A stretch of 64,000 nt of DNA from assembly GCF_913775985.1 (NCBI RefSeq), contig NZ_CAJYMB010000147.1:248001-312000 (forward strand), given 5' to 3'. A program made the translations under genes and the position numbers. Origin of the DNA: an uncultured Pluralibacter sp. (GTDB taxonomy: Bacteria; Pseudomonadota; Gammaproteobacteria; Enterobacterales; Enterobacteriaceae). Positions within the stretch are counted from its first letter, which is position 1. Every line of letters starts with the position of its first letter. The notes beneath the pieces are model-generated. The model worked only from the letters and a program-made list of their open reading frames with translations. It did not search any database and was not told where the DNA came from. Of this stretch, positions 15,891 to 28,216 are shown one piece after another.

Positions 15891-17801
15891 GTGCGATTCC
15901 CGAACCAACGCCTGGCGCAGCTTTTTGAAATGCTGCAAAACGAAACCCTGCCGCAGGACGAGCTGGCGCAGCGGTTATCCGTCTCCACGCGCACCGTTCG
16001 GGCCGATATCACCGCACTCAACGCGCTGCTGGCCGAGCGCGGTGCGCAGCTGGTGCTGACCCGCGGCAGCGGCTACCAGCTGCGGATCGACGATCCTGAA
16101 CGCTATCAGGCGGTGCAGGCCGCCCGGCCCGGCGCCCTGCGCATTCCCCGCACCGGCGCCGAGCGGGTGCACTATCTGCTGGTGCGTTTTCTCACCTCGG
16201 CGTTCTCCCTTAAGCTTGAAGATCTGGCCGACGAGTGGTTCGTCAGCCGGGCGACGATTCAGGGCGATATGGCGGAGGTGCGCGAGTACCTCGCCCGCTA
16301 TCAGCTGACGCTGGAAACCCGGCCGCGCCACGGTGTAAAGCTGTTCGGCAGCGAAAAGGCGATCCGCGCCTGTCTGACCGATCTGCTCTGGCAGCTGGCC
16401 CAGCAGGACAGCGCCAATCCGCTGCTGACCGAGGAGGCGCTCAATCCCGGCGTTCCCGAGCAGCTGGCCGCGGTGCTGCACCAGGCCCTTGCCCGCTGGC
16501 GCATCCGCCTGACCGATGAAGGCGAGCTGTTCGTACGCCTGTACTGCGCGGTGGCCGTGCGCCGCATCAGCGAAGGATTCCCGCTGTCGGAGTTTACCGC
16601 CGATGATGTTTCCGAAGAGGTGCGCAGCGCCGCCCGCGACATTGCTGCGGCGATCCAGCAGCTCTCCGGCAAAACCCTCGCCGCCTCGGAAGAGAACTGG
16701 CTGCAGGTGCATATCGCCGCCCGCCGGGTGCAGGAGATAGCCCCCAGCCAGATCAACGCCGATGATGACGAGGCGCTGGTTAACTACATCCTGCAGTACA
16801 TCAACACCCACTATAACTACAACCTGCTCAACGACGCGCAGCTGCACGCCGACCTGCTCACCCACATCAAAACCATGATCACCCGGGTGCGCTACCAGAT
16901 AATGATCCCCAATCCGCTGCTGGATAACATCAAGCAGCACTATCCGATGGCCTGGGATATGACTCTGGCGGCGGTCTCCGGCTGGAGCAAATACACGCCC
17001 TGGACCATCAGCGAGAACGAAATCGGCTTTCTGGTGCTGCATATCGGCGTGGGGCTGGAGCGCCACTACAACATCGGCTACCAGCGCCAGCCGCAGGTGC
17101 TGGTGGTATGCGACGCCGGCAACGCGATGGTGCGCATGATTGAGGCGGTGCTGCAGCGTAAATATCCGCGGCTGGAGATTGTCGGCACCGTGACCCTGCG
17201 CGACTACGAGAGCCGCGACAGCATCAGCGAAGACTTTGTTATTTCCACCGCCCGCATCGCCGAGAAGAACAAGCCGGTGGTGGTGATGTCGCCGTTTCCC
17301 ACCGACTATCAGCTGGAGCAGATCGGCAAGCTGGTGCTGGTGGACCGCACCCGGCCGTGGATGCTGGACAAATATTTCGATGCCCGCCACTTCCGCATTA
17401 TCGACACGTCGATGGATCAGGAGACGCTGTTCAGCGAGCTGTGCCAGCAGCTGCGGGATGAAGGGTTTGTGGATGCGGAGTTCGTTGAATCGGTCACCGA
17501 GCGTGAGGCTATTGTCAGTACCATGCTCGGCGACGGCATCGCGCTGCCGCACGCCCTCGGGCTGCTGGCGAAAAAAACCGTGGTGTACACCGTGCTGGCC
17601 CCGCAGGGCATCCGCTGGGGAGACGAAACCGCCCACGTTATTTTCCTGCTGGCGATCAGCAAAAGTGAATACGAAGAGGCGATGGCGATTTACGACATTT
17701 TCGTCACCTTCCTGCGCGAGCGGGCGATGGCAAGGCTCTGCACGTGCCGCGACTTCGCCGAATTTAAGGACGTGGCGATGGAGTGCGTGAGCCGGTTTTG
17801 A
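15891..17801 (+). CDS. PRD-containing transcriptional regulator with EIIB and EIIA domains (MtlR/LicR type)
   Basis: A 636-residue protein with a GTG start behind AAGGAGA. Domain order: DeoR-like HTH (about residues 8-45, LPQDELAQRLSVSTRTVRADI), a second HTH (about 85-140), two PRDs (about 180-400), a GatB-like EIIB domain with Cys407 in VVCDAGNAM, and an EIIA domain with the phosphorylatable His554 in GIALPHALG. This is the layout of DNA-binding PTS-controlled activators, not of RNA-binding BglG. Its activity should follow phosphorylation by PTS proteins, although no PTS permease is encoded nearby. It ends the operon and probably controls it. Confidence 0.9.
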   Translation: MRFPNQRLAQLFEMLQNETLPQDELAQRLSVSTRTVRADITALNALLAERGAQLVLTRGSGYQLRIDDPERYQAVQAARPGALRIPRTGAERVHYLLVRFLTSAFSLKLEDLADEWFVSRATIQGDMAEVREYLARYQLTLETRPRHGVKLFGSEKAIRACLTDLLWQLAQQDSANPLLTEEALNPGVPEQLAAVLHQALARWRIRLTDEGELFVRLYCAVAVRRISEGFPLSEFTADDVSEEVRSAARDIAAAIQQLSGKTLAASEENWLQVHIAARRVQEIAPSQINADDDEALVNYILQYINTHYNYNLLNDAQLHADLLTHIKTMITRVRYQIMIPNPLLDNIKQHYPMAWDMTLAAVSGWSKYTPWTISENEIGFLVLHIGVGLERHYNIGYQRQPQVLVVCDAGNAMVRMIEAVLQRKYPRLEIVGTVTLRDYESRDSISEDFVISTARIAEKNKPVVVMSPFPTDYQLEQIGKLVLVDRTRPWMLDKYFDARHFRIIDTSMDQETLFSELCQQLRDEGFVDAEFVESVTEREAIVSTMLGDGIALPHALGLLAKKTVVYTVLAPQGIRWGDETAHVIFLLAISKSEYEEAMAIYDIFVTFLRERAMARLCTCRDFAEFKDVAMECVSRF

Positions 17802-17876
17802 GGGGCTTAGGCTTAGTAAGATCTTTATCATTAGGCGACCACCTCATCCCTCCCGGTCGCCCCTATCAACTTCATC

Positions 17877-18340
17877 CTACCGCAGCCGGTGCACCACCTG
17901 ATTCTCGCTCCCGCGCCAGATCAGCGCCGGGTCTTTCAGGTCCTGCACAAACTTCCCGTCCACCAGCACGTTAATCAAATCCACCACCGCCATCTGCGCC
18001 GCGTCAAGCTCGTCGAGGCGGTAGCCGGTCCATACCCAGATATCCTTCCCCGGGCACTCGGCGCGGATACGCTGTACCAGCCGCAGAATATCCGGCACGT
18101 TGGCCGGATGCAGCGGATCGCCGCCGGACAGCGAGATGCCCTGGCGGCGGATGCGGGTATCATTCAGGTCGGCAATAATCCGCGCTTCCATTTCCGGGGT
18201 AAACGGCTGGCCGGAGTTCAGCCGCCAGGTGCTTTTGTTGTAGCAGCCGGGGCATTCGTGAACGCACCCCGAGACGAACAGGGTGCAGCGGGTGCCGGGG
18301 CCGTTGACGATGTCGACCGGATAATATTGGTGATAGCGCA

Positions 18341-18341
<1 letters not shown>
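17877..18341 (-). CDS. nrdG: NrdG, anaerobic ribonucleotide reductase activase
   Basis: A 154-residue radical-SAM protein matching E. coli NrdG. The CX3CX2C iron-sulfur motif is in SGCVHECPGCYN, and the glycine-rich SAM region is ISLSGGDPLHP. It makes the glycyl radical on NrdD under anaerobiosis. The ATG at 18341 overlaps the nrdD stop (TGATG), so translation is coupled; a TTG one codon upstream is not needed. Confidence 0.97.
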
Positions 18342-20479
<2,138 letters not shown>

Positions 20480-20505
20480 GATCGCTCCATATAGTAAAAA
20501 ACAGG

Positions 20506-20514
20506 TTATCCACA
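20506..20514 (+). promoter_or_regulatory. DnaA box, nrdD proximal
   Basis: TTATCCACA, an exact match to the strongest DnaA 9-mer, lying 27 bp upstream of the nrdD start codon. Confidence 0.6.
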
Positions 20515-20583
20515 AAGGGTGAAGGCGAACCGGCAAAAGGATTTGGCTTATTGCCCAGTCACTTCCTCGGGTCCCGGCCCTTT

Positions 20584-20592
20584 TTATCCACA
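20584..20592 (+). promoter_or_regulatory. DnaA box, nrdD distal
   Basis: A second exact TTATCCACA in the same orientation, 78 bp from the first and between it and the NrdR boxes. Confidence 0.6.
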
Positions 20593-20641
20593 AAATGTTA
20601 TCTGTCGCGCGAGAACACAACGCGGCGATAACAGGTGATTA

Positions 20642-20688
20642 ATACAATATGTAGGGCCGGAGTGCATTTTAAGTTCTATATGTAGTGA
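20642..20688. promoter_or_regulatory. Tandem NrdR boxes
   Basis: Two 16-bp boxes (20642-20657, core ACAATATGTAG; 20673-20688, core CTATATGTAGTG) match the NrdR consensus ACACWATATATWGTGT at about 12 and 11 of 16 positions. Their starts are exactly 31 bp apart, the three-turn spacing typical of NrdR repression. NrdR senses ATP/dATP and represses all reductase operons. Confidence 0.8.
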
Positions 20689-20715
20689 TTTGCATTAAAG
20701 ATGTTTGCGATTTTT

Positions 20716-20729
20716 TTGATGCAGGACAA
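20716..20729. promoter_or_regulatory. FNR-like site upstream of nrdD
   Basis: TTGAT-GCAG-GACAA matches the FNR consensus TTGAT-N4-ATCAA in one half fully and in three of five bases of the other. Anaerobic activation of nrdDG by FNR is established in E. coli, so the site is plausible. Confidence 0.5.
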
Positions 20730-20741
20730 AGTAAAACGGTG

Positions 20742-20762
20742 ACGGCCCGCAAGGCGGGCCGT
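20742..20762 (-). terminator. Hairpin downstream of budR
   Basis: ACGGCCCGC and GCGGGCCGT form a perfect 9-bp stem with a 3-nt loop about 50 nt past the budR stop. The T tract on the minus strand is weak (CACCGTTTTA). Confidence 0.6.
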
Positions 20763-20810
20763 TCAGATTGGCAGGAATTTTTGGGTCGCGCTAAGCGGTG
20801 AAAAAAGACG

Positions 20811-21707
20811 CTATTTTTTCCGCGCCGCCGACTTCTCGTACTCGTCGAGGAAGCCTTTTACCGTGCGCGAGCGCTCAAAACGCCGCCAGGCAATGGCGAT
20901 ATCGGTAGTCACCGCCGGGCCGGCGATGGGATGCCAGGTTACCTCCGGATGGGAAATACACATCATTGATTTCGGCACCAGCGCGAAGCCGAAACCGGCA
21001 TTCACCATATTCAGCGAAGAGGAGATCTGCGACGACTCGTAGATCTGGCTCATGTCGATCCCCGCCCGCAGGCAGCTATTGTAGATAAGCTCGTAAATCC
21101 CCGGCGCAATGGCCTGGGGGAACAGCACCAGCGGCACGTCCCGCAGCTGCTCCAGGCGCAGGGCGTCTTCGCCAGCCAGCGGATGCGCGCGGTTGAGGGC
21201 GATAACCATCGGCTCCTGATCCACGATCCGCAGGTTAAACACTTTGCTGTTCTCGCAGGGCAGGCGGATGAAGGCCATATCCAGCTCCGCCTCGTTCAGA
21301 GCGGCCATCAGCGCCGCCATGTTGGCTTCCACCTGGTGAATGGTCACTCCGGGATGGGTCAGCTGAAACTGGCGAATGGTGGCGAATATGTTGGGGTGGA
21401 AGGCGTCGGAGCTGGCGATCCCCATCGACAGGCTGCCGTTAATGCCCCGGGCGATGCCCTTGACCTTTTCCATTGCTGCGTCGGTGAGGGCGAGGATCTG
21501 GCAGGCATCCACGTAGAAGGCTTCCCCGGCCTCTGTTAACTCCACGCCGCGGGAGAGGCGGCGCAGCAGCGGGGTGCCCACCTCTCTCTCCAGCCGCTGG
21601 ATCTGCTGGCTCAGCGGCGGCTGCGAAATTTTCAGCTCTTCGGCGGCGCGGGTGAAGTTACCGGTACGGGCAACGGCGACGAAATAGCGTAGATAACGAT
21701 GTTCCAT
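20811..21707 (-). CDS. budR: BudR, LysR-type regulator of the acetoin operon
   Basis: A 298-residue LysR-family protein. The N-terminal HTH reads LRYFVAVARTGNFTRAAEELKISQPPLSQQIQRLE, and the C-terminal two-lobed effector domain follows. It is transcribed divergently from budABC, as in Klebsiella and Enterobacter, where BudR activates the operon in response to acetate and low pH. The 106-bp shared gap should contain its binding site. Assignment rests on family plus position. Confidence 0.9.
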   Translation of the reverse strand: MEHRYLRYFVAVARTGNFTRAAEELKISQPPLSQQIQRLEREVGTPLLRRLSRGVELTEAGEAFYVDACQILALTDAAMEKVKGIARGINGSLSMGIASSDAFHPNIFATIRQFQLTHPGVTIHQVEANMAALMAALNEAELDMAFIRLPCENSKVFNLRIVDQEPMVIALNRAHPLAGEDALRLEQLRDVPLVLFPQAIAPGIYELIYNSCLRAGIDMSQIYESSQISSSLNMVNAGFGFALVPKSMMCISHPEVTWHPIAGPAVTTDIAIAWRRFERSRTVKGFLDEYEKSAARKK

Positions 21708-21813
21708 ATATAAAACGTCTCAAACCTACATGGACTATATATTGGAACTGTGAGCTGGATCGCGTCAACATTTATTGAATCTTTCCTATTTTTGTTTAAC
21801 GAGGAAGTCAATA

Positions 21814-22593
21814 ATGAAGCATTCATCAGAATGTACCTGCGAACAGAGCCTCGTCGAAACGCTGAGCGGATTTTCAGCACAGCATCCCGAGAGCGTCATC
21901 TACCAGACGTCGCTAATGAGCGCTCTGCTCAGCGGCGTGTATGAAGGCAGCACCACCATCGCGGAGCTGTTTACCCACGGAAATTTCGGACTCGGCACCT
22001 TTAACGGCCTGGACGGCGAGATGATCGCCTTCAGCGACGAGATCCACCAGCTGCGCTCCGACGGCAGCGCCCGGGTGGTCAGCCCGGATCAGAAAACCCC
22101 TTTCGCGGTGGTCACCCAGTTTGTTCCCCAGTACCGGGTAAAAATTGACGAGCCGATGAGCCGCGAGGCGCTGCACGCCATCATTGATGAGCAGATCCCG
22201 TCCGATAACGTCTTCTGTGCCCTGCGCATCGACGGCCTGTTCCGCCACGCCCACACCCGCACGGTGCCGCGCCAGACGCCGCCGTACCGCGCCATGACCG
22301 ACGTGCTCGACGATCAGCCAATATTCCGCTTTAACCAGCGCGACGGCGTGCTGGTCGGTTTCCGCACCCCGCAGCACATGCAGGGCCTCAACGTCGCCGG
22401 CTATCACGAACACTTCATTACCGACGACCGCCAGGGCGGCGGCCACCTGCTCGACTATCAGCTCGAGCGCGGGGTGCTGACCTTCGGTGAGATCCACAAG
22501 CTGACTATCGATTTCCCGGCCGACAAGGCCTTTCTGAACGCCAACCTGCATCCTGACGATCTCGATGCGGCTATCCGCTCGGTTGAGAGCTAA
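21814..22593 (+). CDS. budA: BudA, alpha-acetolactate decarboxylase
   Basis: A 259-residue enzyme closely matching Klebsiella BudA. It converts alpha-acetolactate to acetoin. The zinc ligands are His198, His200 and His211 in [16 protein letters not shown]. The ATG at 21814 follows GAGGAAG and begins MKHSSECTC like its homologues; the frame extends to an earlier codon without homology. It is the first gene of budABC, 13 nt before budB. The operon diverts pyruvate from acids to neutral products during fermentation. Confidence 0.97.
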   Translation: MKHSSECTCEQSLVETLSGFSAQHPESVIYQTSLMSALLSGVYEGSTTIAELFTHGNFGLGTFNGLDGEMIAFSDEIHQLRSDGSARVVSPDQKTPFAVVTQFVPQYRVKIDEPMSREALHAIIDEQIPSDNVFCALRIDGLFRHAHTRTVPRQTPPYRAMTDVLDDQPIFRFNQRDGVLVGFRTPQHMQGLNVAGYHEHFITDDRQGGGHLLDYQLERGVLTFGEIHKLTIDFPADKAFLNANLHPDDLDAAIRSVES

Positions 22594-22606
22594 CAGGAGA
22601 AGCATC

Positions 22607-25080
<2,474 letters not shown>

Positions 25081-25430
25081 GTTTTGCGCCGCCGGAGGGG
25101 CAGGGGCTGGGGACTGTAGGGTTCCCGGCTGCTGAGCTGAAGGCGGTGATATTTTTATCGGACATGAATTGCCTCCGCGGGTGCGGGGGCTTTTTTTTGG
25201 TTTACAAAATGGTTGGATGGTGAATCTAATATAAGATGAATGCCTATCTTAATATAAAGTTAGTTGTTTTTCTGTGTTGTGGCATGATGAGAGACTTTAG
25301 AGCAAAAAATGAATTTGTGTCAGCCGTAGTTATTAATGAACACGAATAATGTTTTGAACAACCAAAGTATTGAATGAATAATACTCATAATGTAACATGT
25401 CAGATAATGTGTGCAGGAGAGTAATTTCAT
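25081..25430. other. Gap between bud operon and the AIPR gene, with a sharp base-composition change
   Basis: No gene seen. After the bud terminator (to 25198) the sequence turns abruptly AT-rich and remains so through the AIPR gene. No direct repeat, IS end or tRNA fragment was recognised at the junction. Confidence 0.6.
25165..25198 (+). terminator. Terminator of budABC
   Basis: GCCTCCGC pairs with GCGGGGGC around a GGGT loop (one G-T pair) and is followed by eight T residues. Confidence 0.85.
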
Positions 25431-27137
25431 ATGTCTAAAAATGATCAGGTTTTGGTTGAACAAATAATAAAACAAGAACATGAGTCTAATCTAAACTATT
25501 CAAGGGAAGATGATTTTTTTGAGTTTTTTTCTGCTTCGCAAGTTTTAAGAGAGTATGAATTAAGTTACGATCAGATTGAAGATGGATTATGTGGAAGAAC
25601 TCTAGACGGTGGCATTGATTCCCTATATGTATTTGTTAATGGTGATTTGATTTTTGGGGATGAAAATATAGTTGATAAGTATAAGAAAAATGCCGATATA
25701 GAATTAGTGATCATTCAAAGCAAAAATGAAAGGTCTTTCGGTGAGGATCCTATTACCAAATTATTAAAGGTTAGTTCTAATTTATTGGATTTAGAGTTTG
25801 ATTCAGCTAGTTATATCGGCAGATACAATAGTAAAGTTTTGGAGAAATTTGAGCTGTTTCGTAGTATTTATTTAAGCTTGATAACAAAAAAACCTAATTT
25901 AAAAATAAAGTACTTCTATGTATCAAAAGGAGTGGATATTCATAAGAATGTAATTCAACAATCTAATGAATTGAAGTCGTCAATCTCGACAATATTAACT
26001 GATTCGACTGTAGAATTCACTTTTATAACTGCAACAAACTTAGTTGAAATATATAGAAAAAGAGATAGTACAGTATTTAATCTTAAATTACAAGAAAACC
26101 CTTTATCCTCTCAAGGAAAAGTTTTCATATCGCTTGTAAAACTAAGTGATTATTTTGATTTTATTACTGATAGCTCTGGGCAGATTATTAAATACATATT
26201 TGAGTCAAATGTTCGAGACTATCAAGGGAAAACATCAGTAAATCAAGAAATAAAGATGACCTTAGAAGATGATACTTCAAAAGAGGACTTTTGGTGGCTT
26301 AATAATGGTGTCACAATTCTTGCCACTGATGTTTCAGCTCCTGGCGGAAAAGAGCTTGTCATACATGATCCTGAAATTGTTAATGGTTTGCAAACCTCTA
26401 ACGAAATATATTTGTTTTTTCAAAACAAAAGAAAAAGCAATCAAGAATTAAGGGTTTCTAATAGAAGCCTATTGGTACGGGTGATTGTCCCAGATAATGA
26501 GGTTAGTCGTGACAAGATTATTAGAGCTACAAACAGCCAAACACCAATACCAAAGACGTCACTGCGAGCAACTGATTCAATTCATAGAGACATTGAAGAT
26601 TATTTTAAACCCAGAGGGTTTTATTATGATCGAAGGAAAAACTATTACAAAAATGAAGGTAAAAAATCTACAGATATTATTGGGTTGCCTTTTTTAGCTC
26701 AATGTCTTATGGCAATCACCATGCATAAGCCTGATACCGCGAGAGCTCGGCCATCTACATTACTGGAAGATGATTTTTCTTATGAAAAATTATACAATAC
26801 AAATAACCACATTAACGCTTATTACATCGCTGCTTTAATAGGTAAAAAGTCTGAATTGTATATAAAAACGAAGACAGATCTATCAGTTAGTGATAAAAAC
26901 AACCTCCGATTTTATTTAGCGTTTGTAGTTGCTGTAATTATTACAAAAAATAAATTCCCTGGATTTCGTTTTCTTGAGAATATAACTCCTCAACAAATTA
27001 CTGATGATAAAATTGAGGCTGCCTTTAATTTTACTTCAGAACGTTATTTCTCTTTAGGTGGCGGGGATAAGCTTGCTAAAGGTAATTCATTAATAAAAGA
27101 TATAAAATTAAAGTTGGATGAACTGTTAAGTAGTTAA
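25431..27137 (+). CDS. AIPR-family protein, probable phage-defence nuclease
   Basis: A 568-residue AIPR (abortive infection phage resistance) protein. Family signatures are ESNVRDYQG (258-266), WWLNNGVTILA (288-298), IVNGLQTSN (316-324) and RATNSQTPI (365-373). The N-terminus looks like a degenerate Mrr-like nuclease: GGID (Asp63) followed by VIIQSKN (Gln96, Lys98), a D...QxK pattern. The family is linked to phage resistance and to restriction-like operons; its mechanism is unsettled. Base composition is near one-third GC by eye, far below its neighbours, so it is a recent acquisition. It stands alone, with AGGAGAG before the ATG. Confidence 0.85.
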   Translation: MSKNDQVLVEQIIKQEHESNLNYSREDDFFEFFSASQVLREYELSYDQIEDGLCGRTLDGGIDSLYVFVNGDLIFGDENIVDKYKKNADIELVIIQSKNERSFGEDPITKLLKVSSNLLDLEFDSASYIGRYNSKVLEKFELFRSIYLSLITKKPNLKIKYFYVSKGVDIHKNVIQQSNELKSSISTILTDSTVEFTFITATNLVEIYRKRDSTVFNLKLQENPLSSQGKVFISLVKLSDYFDFITDSSGQIIKYIFESNVRDYQGKTSVNQEIKMTLEDDTSKEDFWWLNNGVTILATDVSAPGGKELVIHDPEIVNGLQTSNEIYLFFQNKRKSNQELRVSNRSLLVRVIVPDNEVSRDKIIRATNSQTPIPKTSLRATDSIHRDIEDYFKPRGFYYDRRKNYYKNEGKKSTDIIGLPFLAQCLMAITMHKPDTARARPSTLLEDDFSYEKLYNTNNHINAYYIAALIGKKSELYIKTKTDLSVSDKNNLRFYLAFVVAVIITKNKFPGFRFLENITPQQITDDKIEAAFNFTSERYFSLGGGDKLAKGNSLIKDIKLKLDELLSS

Positions 27138-27296
27138 TGCAACATCCCCTCTTCCATAGGGGGAGGGGGAGAGGGAATCTATCGATATAAATATATAAGG
27201 AGTTAACGTCACCCACTTATTATAAAAAAGATTGAGAGGTATTAATATTCCAACCTATTTATATCCAGTCTCTAGTATAATATCTGCTTTTTCTCT

Positions 27297-28088
27297 CTAC
27301 CCCAAACAAACCACATACCTCTCCCCCGACTCCCTCACAATCTCATCCGCATTCTCCAGAATATCCCCGCCTTCAAACGCCCCGTACAGCTGCTTAAATT
27401 CCACCGCGCCCAGGCGGCGGACAATATCGCTGACCGTCGCGGCAGGCAGCGGCAGCAGGTTGGGGTAGCTCCACATAAAGGAGACGGCTTTGGCGCCGGC
27501 GGTGACCTGCACGATATCGCCGGACAGCACGATTCCCCCGTCGCGGGCCCAGTGCAGCACGCAGCCGCCGGGGAAATGGCCGCCGAGGCGCAGGACGTGG
27601 ACGTCACGGGTTAGCTCCAGGGAATCGCCTTCCCAGAAGACGATGCGCGGACTGTCGCGCATGACCCACTCGCGATCGCTGGCGTGCAGGTAAATCGGTG
27701 CGTCGAAGATCTCCGCCCAGTCCTGCATGGTAGTGTAGAAGTGCGGGTGAGATATTGCGATGGCCTTGATTCCGCCGAGGGCGTCGATAATTGTTTTGGT
27801 GGCGTCGTCGAGGTTGGCGATACAGTCCCATAGAATGTTGCCCTCGGGCGTGCGCAGAAGAAACGCGCGCTGGCCGATGGCAAATTCGGGGACGGTGCAC
27901 AGGCTGAACAGGGCGTCGTCGTGCTGCCGCCACGTATTAGTGTGCGACGCGTGCAGGGCGTCAACATTAACCCACGCCTGCCCGCTGGCGGGCACGTACT
28001 GGCGCTCATCGCCACATATAGGGCAATGGGCCGGCGGCGCATCGGTGATGTTATAAGACGTGCCGCAGGCTTTGCATAACGTAATCAT
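27297..28088 (-). CDS. Metallo-beta-lactamase-fold hydrolase with N-terminal zinc ribbon
   Basis: A 263-residue protein. Cys5, Cys8, Cys22 and Cys25 (LCKACG, HCPICG) form a small zinc ribbon. The rest is an MBL fold with HPH at 114-116, GGHFPGG and LSGDIVQV. The canonical HxHxDH is reduced to HPHFYT, so the second-metal ligands Asp and His are missing, which suggests a mononuclear or altered site. The substrate is unknown. GGGAAGCGCC precedes the ATG. It lies between the AIPR gene and treC on the same strand as treC. Confidence 0.8.
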   Translation of the reverse strand: MITLCKACGTSYNITDAPPAHCPICGDERQYVPASGQAWVNVDALHASHTNTWRQHDDALFSLCTVPEFAIGQRAFLLRTPEGNILWDCIANLDDATKTIIDALGGIKAIAISHPHFYTTMQDWAEIFDAPIYLHASDREWVMRDSPRIVFWEGDSLELTRDVHVLRLGGHFPGGCVLHWARDGGIVLSGDIVQVTAGAKAVSFMWSYPNLLPLPAATVSDIVRRLGAVEFKQLYGAFEGGDILENADEIVRESGERYVVCLG

Positions 28089-28216
28089 GGCGCTTCCCTT
28101 TATCGCTGTGTGCAGGCTGAATGTTTGCTACAGAACAATCAGTGTGGCAGCCGGAGGCGCGGGGATGTGGCCGCGAGTGCGGTGCCCGAAGGGGTTTGCC
28201 CCTGCGGGCCAGCCAC

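Larger units (their letters stand above)
20480..20810. other. nrdD upstream regulatory region
   Basis: This 331-bp gap between nrdD and budR contains no gene. It carries two perfect DnaA boxes, two NrdR-type boxes, an FNR-like site and the budR terminator hairpin, all listed separately. Confidence 0.7.

Noticed and set aside
15975..17831. 618-codon minus-strand frame
   Set aside because: Antisense to the HTH-PRD-EIIB-EIIA regulator, whose domains are clear on the plus strand.
20506..20592. A possible replication origin at the DnaA boxes
   Set aside because: Only two boxes are present, with no AT-rich unwinding repeats, and core genes of the terminal part of the E. coli map surround it; gene regulation is more likely.
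25081..27296. Insertion sequence or phage ends around the AIPR gene
   Set aside because: No transposase, integrase, terminal inverted repeats or clear target duplication was seen; only composition supports transfer.
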